From the NCBI GenBank assembly GCA_013298625.1, contig JAAFIF010000056.1, positions 1 to 62,539 on the forward strand: a stretch of 62,539 nt of DNA, written 5' to 3'. This DNA comes from Myxococcales bacterium. GTDB lineage: Bacteria; Myxococcota_A; Polyangia; Polyangiales; Ga0077539. Below, piece by piece: positions 24,555 to 32,193 of this stretch (positions within the stretch are counted from its first letter, which is position 1; each line of letters starts with the position of its first letter). A program made the translations under genes and the position numbers. The notes under the pieces are model-generated. The model did not search any database. It was given only the letters and a program-made list of their open reading frames with translations, and was not told where the DNA came from.

Positions 24555-26139
24555 ATCGAGCCTTCGCCACGCGGGGCGCCGAAGCGCGCGCGAGCCAGTG
24601 CGCGAACGGGTCCTTCACCTTCGCGAAGTACAGCGGAACGCCTGCGCGCGCGAGCCCTTGCCGCAGCCCTTGCACGCGCAGCTCGTCGTCCTTCAACAGC
24701 GCGTCGCGCACGGCGTTGCCGGTGTTGCCTTCGGTGCTCGGGGCGAAGTCCGAGCCCATGGGCGCGACGACGCTGACGCGGTTGCGACCCGCGCGCGCCG
24801 CAGAAAACACAGGGCGAAGTCGATCGGTCGTCTCGAACGGGTCGAGGTCCGAGAGCACGATGATGGTGCGAGGCTCGCGGGCCTTGTGCGTCGCGGCCTC
24901 GAGCGCTTGCTGCAGTCCTGTCGCGCGCGAGAGCCCAGTGCTGTCGTAGCGCAGCGGGAGGACGATCCCGCGCGCGCGGCAGAAGGCGCGCAGGACCCGC
25001 GAGTGCTCGTCGATCCCGCGCACGGGGAGCTTCATCACGGGGTCTTTGGCGGTCGCGGCGAGGGCCATCTTGGCGAGTCGCGCGCGCGATTCGGGGCCGG
25101 GCTTGACCTCGACGCCCTCTTGCTCGCGAAAGTATCGGGCGATGACCTGCTCGAGCTGCTCTTCGTCGAGGTCGGTGAGGTCATCGTCGACGAGCGATCG
25201 CTGATCGATCGCGCCTGCGACGATGGCCGCGAGGTGCGCGGGGCTCGATCCTGGGGAGATTTGCAGGGTTACGCGCGAGTCGAACGTGACGAGCCCGAGG
25301 CGATCGCCGCCGAGCCTGCTGCTGCGCGCGGCCTGCGCGGCGAGGTCGATGGCGTAGTCGAGCTTCGATCCGCCGCGGGGGTCTCCGCGCATGGACGGGC
25401 CGACGTCGATCACGAGAACGCGGGTGGTCTGCGCGTCGTCTTCGGTCTCGCGGACGAGGAGGCGACCGCGGCGGGCAGAGGCCTTCCACGCGATGCGATG
25501 AAAGGGGTCGCCCGGCTGGTGCTCGCGCAGCTCGCGGATCTCTGCGCCCTCTCCGTGGCGTCGCGTCGAGCGGCCCGCGCGCGCTTCGGGGTCGGGCTTG
25601 GCGAGCGAGCGGTGCAGCGACCCAGAGAGGGCCTTGGGGCCCACTTCGAGCACGAGGGGATTGGGAAAGTACAGGGGAGCCCACGCGAGTCCGAGCGGCC
25701 CGCTGACGGTCATCCACGCGCCGTGCAGGACGTGTCTGCCCGCGTGACCGGGCTTGAGCTCGACGTCGAACGTGGCGAGCGACTCGGGCAGAAGCTCGAT
25801 GCGCGCGCCCTTCCACCGGGCGTGCTTGAGCCCTGGAGAGAGGGACAACCGCGGCGATCCTAGGACGAGCGTGGACTTGGTGGGGTTGCGCAGGGCGATG
25901 CGAATCGTCAGGGATTCATCGGGTTTTCTCGCGCCCTGCACGGTCCACCAGCTGAACTCGAGGCGCTCTCTGCGCATCCGTCGGGGGATGGGGACGGTGG
26001 CGACCCACGCGAGCGCGAGCCCGACGAGCACGCCGTGCCCCGCGGCCATCAGCGGCTCGATGGCGCCGACGACGCCGCCCAAGGTGAGGGCGACGCCGCC
26101 TGCGAGCGAGAGCTTTCCCGATGAGCTCAGCGAGGGCAT
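24553..26139 (-). CDS. DUF58 domain protein
   Basis: A 528-residue protein. Two membrane helices lie near residues 10-50. The DUF58 signature HQPGDPFHRIAWKASARRG is near 210, followed by VLVIDVGPSMRG near 248 (the start of a vWA-like domain with a MIDAS-type DxGxS) and LIVLSDLDPFE-type strands near 410. It is the last gene of a DUF4350-MoxR-DUF58 operon, 10 bases after moxR. Such operons pair a MoxR AAA+ chaperone with vWA/DUF58 proteins for assembly or metal loading of partner complexes; in myxobacteria they are common and mostly uncharacterised. Confidence 0.9.
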   Translation of the reverse strand: MPSLSSSGKLSLAGGVALTLGGVVGAIEPLMAAGHGVLVGLALAWVATVPIPRRMRRERLEFSWWTVQGARKPDESLTIRIALRNPTKSTLVLGSPRLSLSPGLKHARWKGARIELLPESLATFDVELKPGHAGRHVLHGAWMTVSGPLGLAWAPLYFPNPLVLEVGPKALSGSLHRSLAKPDPEARAGRSTRRHGEGAEIRELREHQPGDPFHRIAWKASARRGRLLVRETEDDAQTTRVLVIDVGPSMRGDPRGGSKLDYAIDLAAQAARSSRLGGDRLGLVTFDSRVTLQISPGSSPAHLAAIVAGAIDQRSLVDDDLTDLDEEQLEQVIARYFREQEGVEVKPGPESRARLAKMALAATAKDPVMKLPVRGIDEHSRVLRAFCRARGIVLPLRYDSTGLSRATGLQQALEAATHKAREPRTIIVLSDLDPFETTDRLRPVFSAARAGRNRVSVVAPMGSDFAPSTEGNTGNAVRDALLKDDELRVQGLRQGLARAGVPLYFAKVKDPFAHWLARASAPRVAKAR

Positions 26140-26149
26140 GGCGGTGGGT

Positions 26150-27169
26150 TCAGCCGCGGCCCGAGACAGCCTGGCCGTGCGTCGCTTCGCCGCGGCTCTC
26201 CGAGCGTCGGTAGGGGACGCGCTCGACGGCTTCGTCGACGATGGCCTCGCGAGAGATCCCTTCGGCGTCGGCCTCGGGCGTGAGCACGATGCGGTGCGCG
26301 AGGACGTTGTGCGCGAGCCGCTTGAGGTCGTCGGGGATCACGTACGTGCGTCCGCGAACGAGCGCCGTGGCCCTCGCGGCGAGCACGAGGCCGAGCGATC
26401 CGCGAGGAGACGCGCCGAGCGCGACGCGCGGGTGCGTTCGCGTGTAGCCCGCGAGCGCGACGGCGTACGCATAGATCTCATCATCGACGAAGACCTCTTG
26501 CGTGCGGGCTTGCAGCCAGAGCACCTCTTCGGGAGAGAGCACCGCGCGCGCTTCTGGCGGCGCGGTCGAGTACGTGCGGATGATCTTGAGCTCGTCGCTG
26601 ACCGATGGATAGCCGACGATCACGCGCATCAAGAACCGGTCGACCTGCGCTTCGGGCAGCGGGTAGGTGCCCTCTTGCTCGATGGGGTTCTGCGTGGCGA
26701 GCACGAAGAAGGGCTGCTCGAGCACGTGGGACTCGCCGTCGATGGTGACCTGGCTCTCTTGCATCGCCTCGAGCAGCGCAGACTGCGTCTTCGCAGGGGC
26801 GCGGTTGATCTCGTCGCCGAGCACGACGTGGGCGAAGACGGGCCCTTTGCGCAGGGTGAAGCCGCCTTCGCGGGCCGAGAGCACGTACGTTCCGGTGATG
26901 TCGCTGGGGAGCAGGTCGGGGGTGAACTGAATGCGCTTGAAGCTCGCGCCGATGGCGTTGGCGAAGGCGCGGATGAGCGTGGTCTTCGCGACGCCGGGGA
27001 CGCCTTCGAGCAGGACGTGGCCCCTCGCGAGCAGGCACGTGACGACGCGCTCGGGGATGTCACGCGGTCCGACGAAACAGCGGGCGACCTCGTCGAGCAC
27101 GCCGCGGACGCGCTCGGCTGCGCGGGCCAATCGCTCGGCGACTTCACTGTCTGGCTGCGGTTCGGTCAT
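26150..27169 (-). CDS. MoxR-family AAA+ ATPase
   Basis: A 339-residue protein. Walker A is LLEGVPGVAKTTLIRAFA near 56-73, Walker B VVLGDEINRAPAKTQSALLE near 115-134, sensor 1 FFVLATQNPIEQEGTYPLPEAQ near 155, and the MoxR C-terminal GASPRGSLGLVLAARATALV near 270. MoxR proteins act as ATP-driven chaperones or activators for vWA-domain partners, here probably the adjacent DUF58 protein. Its ATG overlaps the stop of the upstream DUF4350 gene by four bases. Confidence 0.95.
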   Translation of the reverse strand: MTEPQPDSEVAERLARAAERVRGVLDEVARCFVGPRDIPERVVTCLLARGHVLLEGVPGVAKTTLIRAFANAIGASFKRIQFTPDLLPSDITGTYVLSAREGGFTLRKGPVFAHVVLGDEINRAPAKTQSALLEAMQESQVTIDGESHVLEQPFFVLATQNPIEQEGTYPLPEAQVDRFLMRVIVGYPSVSDELKIIRTYSTAPPEARAVLSPEEVLWLQARTQEVFVDDEIYAYAVALAGYTRTHPRVALGASPRGSLGLVLAARATALVRGRTYVIPDDLKRLAHNVLAHRIVLTPEADAEGISREAIVDEAVERVPYRRSESRGEATHGQAVSGRG

Positions 27170-28464
27170 GATTTCGAGAGGGCGTCGAGGATGGCAGAGA
27201 TCCTGCGCCAGAGGGAGATGAAGCGGCGGCCGCTGACCTTGAGCGAGGGCTTGTCTTCAGCGTCGCTGGCGATGGTGTCGAGCTCGACGAGCACCGCGCG
27301 CAGGGCGGAGAGCTCGTCGACGGTGAGCTTTTTCTCAGCGCGTTGGACGACGCGCGCGATGTCGGTCGGCGGCGACAGGTCGAGCGATCGCAAGAGCGCG
27401 CGCTCGAACAAGCGTCGGAGGATGAGCGTGGGATAGAGCAGGTTGGCGCCGTCGCGGCCGAACAAGAGGACCTTGGGGGCGACGCCCGCGAGCGGTCCTC
27501 CGGGGGCGGTCGGTCCGAAGCGGTCGGACGGCTTGGGGCCCCAGATTTTGGCGGCCATGAGCAGCGTGGCCAGCAAGACGGCGAACAGGCTCGTGAGCCG
27601 CAAGAGCGCGGGGTCGTTGAAGATCACGCCGGCGCGCGAGAGGGTCTCGTCGAGGTTCTTCGAGAAGAGCTTGAGGGGAGAGCGCCTGCGCGAGTGTGCT
27701 CCCTCGTACGTGCCGCGCGAGGCGAACCGCCGCGTGACGAGGTGGATGCGTCCGCGTGGCTGCGGGGCGAGGTACGAGAGGAGGTTGATGGCGAACTGAC
27801 GGTTTCCCGAGAACCGCAGCATGGAGTTGATGAGGATCGAAGGGTCTCCGCCGACGACGAGCCTGCCGCGACCGACCTGGCCGGCGAGGATCACGCCCTG
27901 CGAGGGCTCTTGCGTCAGCGAGAACGCGGGGGACAGCCGCGCGTGCCGCAGGACCACGGGCTCGTTGGTCACGAGCGAGTCGACCTGGTCGCCGAGCACG
28001 TGATCTCCCAGGCGAAACGCGTTGTACATCCCCGGCAGGCGCGGCGAGCGAAGGGTGCCCTGGATGGCCTCGCTGCGCTGGACTTGAAACCAGCGCAGCA
28101 GCGGCTCGCTCGAGCCGAAGTCGTCGAAGAGCGCGAGGCGACCGCCGTCTTCGAGAAAGGCGCTGAGCTCGTCGAGGTCGACGCTCGAGAGGGGGTAGAG
28201 GACGAGCAGGCCGTCGCCGCGACGGATGGAGGACCAGTCGAGGGTCGAGCCCGTTCGAAGCTCGACCTGCGCGGTTTGCGAGAGGCGGACGAACTCGACC
28301 AGGCCGTTCCACGCGGGGGATTGCGGGTCGTAGTCGATCGTGGGCGCGGTCTGCGCCGCGGCGGTCGCGGGGCTGCCCAGCGAGATCGCGAGAGAGAGGC
28401 ACAGGGAAGCGGCGATGCGGCGAGCGGATGACACGAGCTGACTACGCGCTGCGGACAGTACCAT
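27166..28464 (-). CDS. DUF4350 domain membrane protein
   Basis: A 432-residue protein. A signal sequence occupies about 1-38 (ASLCLSLAISLGSPATAAAQ). The DUF4350 part (about 45-225) has YDPQSPAWNGL, DGLLVLYPLSSVDLDELSAFLEDGGRLALFDDFG and an ANT-like GRLVVGGDPSILINSML. A single membrane helix is near 292-312 (LLRLTSLFAVLLATLLMAA), followed by a cytoplasmic helical tail. DUF4350 proteins are regularly encoded beside MoxR and DUF58, which fits the operon here. Divergent from the 57-aa gene. Confidence 0.88.
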   Translation of the reverse strand: MVLSAARSQLVSSARRIAASLCLSLAISLGSPATAAAQTAPTIDYDPQSPAWNGLVEFVRLSQTAQVELRTGSTLDWSSIRRGDGLLVLYPLSSVDLDELSAFLEDGGRLALFDDFGSSEPLLRWFQVQRSEAIQGTLRSPRLPGMYNAFRLGDHVLGDQVDSLVTNEPVVLRHARLSPAFSLTQEPSQGVILAGQVGRGRLVVGGDPSILINSMLRFSGNRQFAINLLSYLAPQPRGRIHLVTRRFASRGTYEGAHSRRRSPLKLFSKNLDETLSRAGVIFNDPALLRLTSLFAVLLATLLMAAKIWGPKPSDRFGPTAPGGPLAGVAPKVLLFGRDGANLLYPTLILRRLFERALLRSLDLSPPTDIARVVQRAEKKLTVDELSALRAVLVELDTIASDAEDKPSLKVSGRRFISLWRRISAILDALSKS

Positions 28465-28668
28465 CGCTGAAACTTTGCTCCGAACTCAGGGAGCTCCTCT
28501 TGCCGTCGAACCCTCGGGCGCTATCTTGACGATCGATCCATGGGCGCGTTACCCAGAAGGTCGGCAACGGTGGAGCGGACGAAGGTTCGTGACACCGGGG
28601 CGTGTCTCGAGTTCGTGGCTTCGTGCCGTGCGGTGATCGCAGCCGCGCGACGAGAATGGTGAGGCGAC

Positions 28669-28842
28669 ATGCTCCCTCCGTTCATCATCGAACAAATCCG
28701 CCGCCGCGAAGAACAGCAGCGACGTACTCGTATGGATCAGCCGGTCCTCGAGCTTCCCTTGCCCTCCAACGCCCCGATCCCCTCTCGTCCTGCGCAGGAC
28801 GACGAGGACGACAAGGGCGGCGTCGTCATCGTCGATCTCTGA
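28669..28842 (+). CDS. 57-residue acidic/basic small protein, conserved-looking
   Basis: A small gene found by reading the gap. ATG 28669 is preceded by GGTGAGG (28658-28664). The protein begins MLPPFIIEQIRRREEQQRR, then has an ELPLP motif and a very acidic stretch DDEDD before a GGVVIVDL end. From memory, similar 'LPPFIIEQIRRRE ... LELP' miniproteins occur in other myxobacteria, but that needs a search. Codon third positions are G/C as in its neighbours. It has an amphipathic N-terminal helix and no membrane segment. Function unknown. It is divergent from the DUF4350 gene across a 204-base gap with no other feature. Confidence 0.72.
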   Translation: MLPPFIIEQIRRREEQQRRTRMDQPVLELPLPSNAPIPSRPAQDDEDDKGGVVIVDL

Positions 28843-29019
28843 GCCCCAACATCCTCGCGCGGCGCTGACGCGCGCGTGGTGGGGCGTCGTGTTGTGCTCT
28901 CATGTGCACGCAAAGGGGGGAAGCTCCTCGTCGTCGGGGACGCGGGGCTCTGTCGCGAGCGTCCGCGCGCGCGCAGACTCTGCGGTCCGCGCGTCCAGCG
29001 TGTTCGCGCTAGGGATTGA

Positions 29020-29098
29020 ACGGGTATTTCTTCGCCGTCGAACTCGCTCAAGCGATTGACGGAGCGATGCAACCCATCTAATACCCGTGCCGTCGAAG
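29020..29098 (+). promoter_or_regulatory. nested inverted repeats in the ferredoxin leader
   Basis: ACGGGTATT (29020-29028) pairs perfectly with AATACCCGT (29080-29088). Inside, CCGTC (29035-29039) can pair with GACGG (29058-29062), and TCGC (29044-29047) with GCGA (29052-29055). A second CCGTC (29090-29094) lies directly before the ATG and competes for GACGG. This is a plausible structured 5' leader; no known riboswitch was recognised. The gap 28843-29019 shows nothing else. Confidence 0.4.
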
Positions 29099-29404
29099 AT
29101 GGCGACCTACATTACTCAGGACTGCATCAACTGCGGCGCTTGCGAGCCCGAGTGCCCCAACGACGCGATCAGCGAGGGGGACGAGATCTACGTGATCGAC
29201 CCCGAGCTCTGCACCGAGTGCGTCGGGTTCTACGACCACGAGGCCTGCCAGGCGGTCTGCCCGGTCGAGTGCTGCTTGCCCGACCCCAACCACGCTGAGA
29301 CCGAAGCGCTGTTGGTCGAGCGCGCGCTGAAGCTCCACCCGGACGATCAGCAGCTCAAGGACCGCGCGACGAAGAACAACTACCCCTCTCGCTTCCGCAA
29401 GTGA
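29099..29404 (+). CDS. 4Fe-4S dicluster ferredoxin, YfhL type
   Basis: About 101 residues from ATG 29099. Cluster-binding motifs are CINCGACEPECPNDAI (9-24; CxxCxxCxxxCP) and CTECVGFYDHEACQAVCPVE, the second with the eight-residue insertion typical of YfhL/Alvin-type ferredoxins. The C-terminal extension (about 70-101) with its helix is also normal for this group. It probably transfers single electrons in the cytoplasm; the partner is unknown. It overlaps the next gene by GTGA. Confidence 0.9.
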   Translation: MATYITQDCINCGACEPECPNDAISEGDEIYVIDPELCTECVGFYDHEACQAVCPVECCLPDPNHAETEALLVERALKLHPDDQQLKDRATKNNYPSRFRK

Positions 29405-30297
29405 GCGTCGGGGCCTGCGCTGATTCTCCGTCGGCCGACGCGACGCGCGGCTCGAAGGCGGACACGATCAGCGCGGGGGCCGCGACGAAGGGCTTCGGGC
29501 TCGTCGCGGTGGCGCTCGTGAGCGCGGCGTGCGCGCACGCGAACCCGACGTTGGTTCCGGCGAGGGTCATGCCCGCGGGGCGCGTGGTGATGGACGTCGG
29601 TGGGGCCTACGTCGCGCCCGTCGCAGAGCCAGTGCTCTCCGCGGCGCGCGTCGCGGACGAGCGCGTGCGAGCGGGAGCGCCCGCGATGGACTCGGATCGA
29701 GAGGCGCTCGCTCGTGCGCTCGCGGTCTTCGGCGCGACCAGCGCGGGGCCTGCGAGCTACCTCGCGGCGCGCGGTGGCCTCGGCTCGCGCATGGAGCTGC
29801 AGGGCGCGCTGATCAATCTACGCACGGCCAGGGTCGGGCTTCGGCGCGCGTTCGTGTTCGACGCGGAGTCGAAGTGGGCGTTCGCGATGGGGCTCGCGGC
29901 GCGCGCTGGGGTCGATCCGCTGGCGTATCGCGCGGTGGTCGCGGGGGCTGAGGTTCGCTCGGCCCAGGTGTTCGGGGGAGACTTCAACGTGCAGATCGGC
30001 CGCACGAGCAGCGAGCTGTACGACCTGTGGCTCGGCGCGCGCGCGGGCTACACGTACGGCGCTGCGTCGGTGTTTCACAGCGCGTTTGCGGGAGACGGCG
30101 TGCTCGCGACGCGGGTTCATCGCGTCGAGCTGTCGGCCAACATCGGTCTGCGCGTCGGGTTCGGCCGCTTCGCCGCGGTCGCAGAGCTCGACACGACGAT
30201 GGCTGTGTTCTTCGGAAACGCCGACGCGATCAACGCGCGCGTCGAGGGCGTGACGCTCTCGCTCGTGCCGTCTGGAGCGCTCGCAATCACGTTTTGA
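29401..30297 (+). CDS. putative outer-membrane lipoprotein, unknown function
   Basis: 298 residues if the GTG at 29401 is the start. A hydrophobic stretch KGFGLVAVALVSAAC gives a lipobox with Cys44; the 30 residues before it are longer than usual, so the real start may be later, but no in-frame ATG fits. From about residue 170 the sequence is rich in alternating strands ending in aromatic residues (LWLGARAGYTYGAASVF, FGRFAAVAELDTTMAVFF), suggesting an OmpA/OmpW-like beta-barrel. The ferredoxin stop overlaps its start. Unrecognised. Confidence 0.65.
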   Translation: MSVGACADSPSADATRGSKADTISAGAATKGFGLVAVALVSAACAHANPTLVPARVMPAGRVVMDVGGAYVAPVAEPVLSAARVADERVRAGAPAMDSDREALARALAVFGATSAGPASYLAARGGLGSRMELQGALINLRTARVGLRRAFVFDAESKWAFAMGLAARAGVDPLAYRAVVAGAEVRSAQVFGGDFNVQIGRTSSELYDLWLGARAGYTYGAASVFHSAFAGDGVLATRVHRVELSANIGLRVGFGRFAAVAELDTTMAVFFGNADAINARVEGVTLSLVPSGALAITF

Positions 30298-30313
30298 CCA
30301 GCGAATTTCCTGG

Positions 30314-30865
30314 CTAATTGCGGGTCATCGGACCGTTGCAGAGGTCCAGGTTGAGGTTGACGTCGAGGTCTGCGCGGCGCGTGCCCGACTGAAGCCCGCG
30401 GCACTGCACCTGGAGGCGCATGTCGAACGAGCCCTGTCGCGACGTGGTGAACTCGCACGCGCTGGCGCTTCCTGCGGTCTGCGAACCCGAGAAGCTCGCG
30501 CCGGCGACGACGAAGCTCGCCGTGCCGCGCGCGCAGTTGGTGCACGTGTCCTGCGACCAATCGGGCAGGGTGAACGTCGCGGACTCGAGGCCCATGCGGT
30601 CGCCGCCGACGCGCTGCAACACCACGCTGCGGCCGTTGGGGCCGACCGAACACGTCCCGATGAAGCCGTCGTTGCGGCCCGACGGCAGCGCGGGATCGAT
30701 GCGCGTCGACGGGGGAAAATTGAAGCCAGTGGTGGACGGCGCGCCGGTCGCTTCTTGGAGCGTCACGGTCACGCTTCCCTGAGCGAGAAAGCCCGTGCTC
30801 GGGGCGCAGCCCACGGCGAAGAGGGCGAAGGCAGTCACAAGGCTCGCGCGGATGGGATGGGTCAT
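30314..30865 (-). CDS. small lipoprotein, unknown function
   Basis: A 183-residue lipoprotein (lipobox FAVGC, Cys20) from the ATG at 30865, chosen because GGAG lies six bases before it; an ATG at 30883 is the alternative. The mature part is beta-rich with four further Cys residues in two pairs (CTNC, and CEF...CRG) that may form disulfides. No family is recognised. It converges with the beta-barrel gene. Confidence 0.7.
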   Translation of the reverse strand: MTHPIRASLVTAFALFAVGCAPSTGFLAQGSVTVTLQEATGAPSTTGFNFPPSTRIDPALPSGRNDGFIGTCSVGPNGRSVVLQRVGGDRMGLESATFTLPDWSQDTCTNCARGTASFVVAGASFSGSQTAGSASACEFTTSRQGSFDMRLQVQCRGLQSGTRRADLDVNLNLDLCNGPMTRN

Positions 30866-31054
30866 GTGCGTCTCCAGAGTCATCGAGCGTAGCAGCGCGC
30901 GTGCCAGAGAAAACCTCGAAGAAATCCCTGGTGAAGCGCGGGGTGGCTCGTGGAGTGTGGCGCTTTGCTGCGCAGTGGACACCCAACAACGGTTCACACT
31001 CGGGCTGCGAACAGAGAGAGAGGGTTCGTGGGCTGCGCGGCGTAGGATGCGCCC

Positions 31055-31933
31055 GTGATCGAACGGTTGGGTGCTCCCTCGGTGCGCGTGTGTTCGTGGG
31101 CTGCGGGTCTGGCGATGGTGGTTGCGGGCTGCTCGTCGTGCACGCGAGGGCTTCCGCGGGGCGGGCTCATTCAGGACCCTGCGAGGATCACCACGGTGCT
31201 CACCGAGCGCGCCTCGCGGGTGCGGGCGCTGCGGGCGCACGGGAGCGCCGATCAGTACGGCCGCAACGGACGCGTGCGCGGCGAGGTGGCGATTCGCGTG
31301 CGCGCGCCGGACAAAGTGCGGTTCGACATGTTCGCGTTCGGCACATTGGTCTCGTCGCTGGTGACCGACGGGCAGCGCTTCGGGCTGCTGCAAGGGCAGC
31401 AGTACCTGGTCGGTCCCGCGAGGGCGTGCGCGGCGCAGCGGATCGCGGGGATTCCGCTGGAGGCGCGAGAGATCGCCGCGGTGTTGAGCGGGGGCGTCCC
31501 TGTCATCGGCGCGCCTGTGGGAGGGGTGCGCTGGGAGGAGGGCCACTACGTCCTCGACCTGCGAACGGCCGAGGGAAACACCTCGCGCATCGAGCTCGAG
31601 CTGCCCGCGGAGCAAGACGCGCTCGCGCCGGCGAGGCAGACGCCGCGGGTGTCTCGCATCGTTCTGCGCGACGCGCGCGGGCCTCGCGCGGACATCCGCT
31701 ACGAAGCGTATCGGGTGATCGACGGCGAGTCGTACCCCGAGCGCGTGCGGGTGCTCATGGAGCGAGATGACGTGGATATGCAGGTGCGCTTCGATCGCAT
31801 CGAGCCCGGAGAGCCTCCGGCGCCGACGCAGCAGAGCGACGACCCGCTGGCCGAAGAGAACCCGGCTGCTCCGCCAGATGCGTTTTCGATCGGCGCTCCT
31901 GCGGGCGCGACGCTGATCCCGGTCGATTGCTGA
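31055..31933 (+). CDS. LolA/LolB-like (DUF4292-type) lipoprotein
   Basis: A 292-residue lipoprotein (lipobox VVAGC, Cys26). Residues about 45-240 follow the DUF4292/LolB pattern: repeated antiparallel strands VRALRAHGSADQYG, VRGEVAIRVRAPDKVRFDM, TLVSSLVTDGQRFGLLQGQQ and YEAYRVIDGESYPERVRVL. Such proteins bind acyl chains of lipoproteins in a half-barrel and deliver them to the outer membrane; the assignment here is by pattern only. The start is GTG 31055, without a strong ribosome-binding site. It converges with the 55-aa gene. Confidence 0.65.
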   Translation: MIERLGAPSVRVCSWAAGLAMVVAGCSSCTRGLPRGGLIQDPARITTVLTERASRVRALRAHGSADQYGRNGRVRGEVAIRVRAPDKVRFDMFAFGTLVSSLVTDGQRFGLLQGQQYLVGPARACAAQRIAGIPLEAREIAAVLSGGVPVIGAPVGGVRWEEGHYVLDLRTAEGNTSRIELELPAEQDALAPARQTPRVSRIVLRDARGPRADIRYEAYRVIDGESYPERVRVLMERDDVDMQVRFDRIEPGEPPAPTQQSDDPLAEENPAAPPDAFSIGAPAGATLIPVDC

Positions 31934-31940
31934 GCGACGC

Positions 31941-32108
31941 TCAGCGCGAGCCCGGCGTGGGCTTGCTCGGCGACGCGCTGATCGAGCTCTTCTCGTTGCA
32001 CTTGCAGCGCTGGTCCTTCGGAACGTGTCCGAGCACCTGCTCGACGTGCGCTCCGCAGCCGCGCCACGTGGGTTTGTTGCAGTTCGGGCACATCACGGCC
32101 ATGCACAT
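31941..32108 (-). CDS. 55-residue zinc-ribbon-like protein
   Basis: A small gene found by reading the gap between neighbours. ATG at 32108 has GGAGG eight bases upstream. The protein has MCPNCNKPTWRGCGAHVEQV near the N-terminus, then QRCKC (residues 33-37), followed by a Ser/Pro/Lys tail. The CxxC at 7-10, CxxH at 18-21 and CxC at 35-37 are a plausible zinc site. From memory a widely distributed small family with CPxC.KPTW.GCG.H....L..VP...RC.C exists, but I cannot confirm it. It lies 85 bases downstream of selO on the same strand. Confidence 0.75.
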   Translation of the reverse strand: MCMAVMCPNCNKPTWRGCGAHVEQVLGHVPKDQRCKCNEKSSISASPSKPTPGSR

Positions 32109-32193
32109 GGGCGAAACCTCCGCAGTGGGATTGTCGTTGTCGCGACCGAGCGCGATCGGTGCGTGAGAGCCCGCGGGGCGCGCGATGGGTTCG

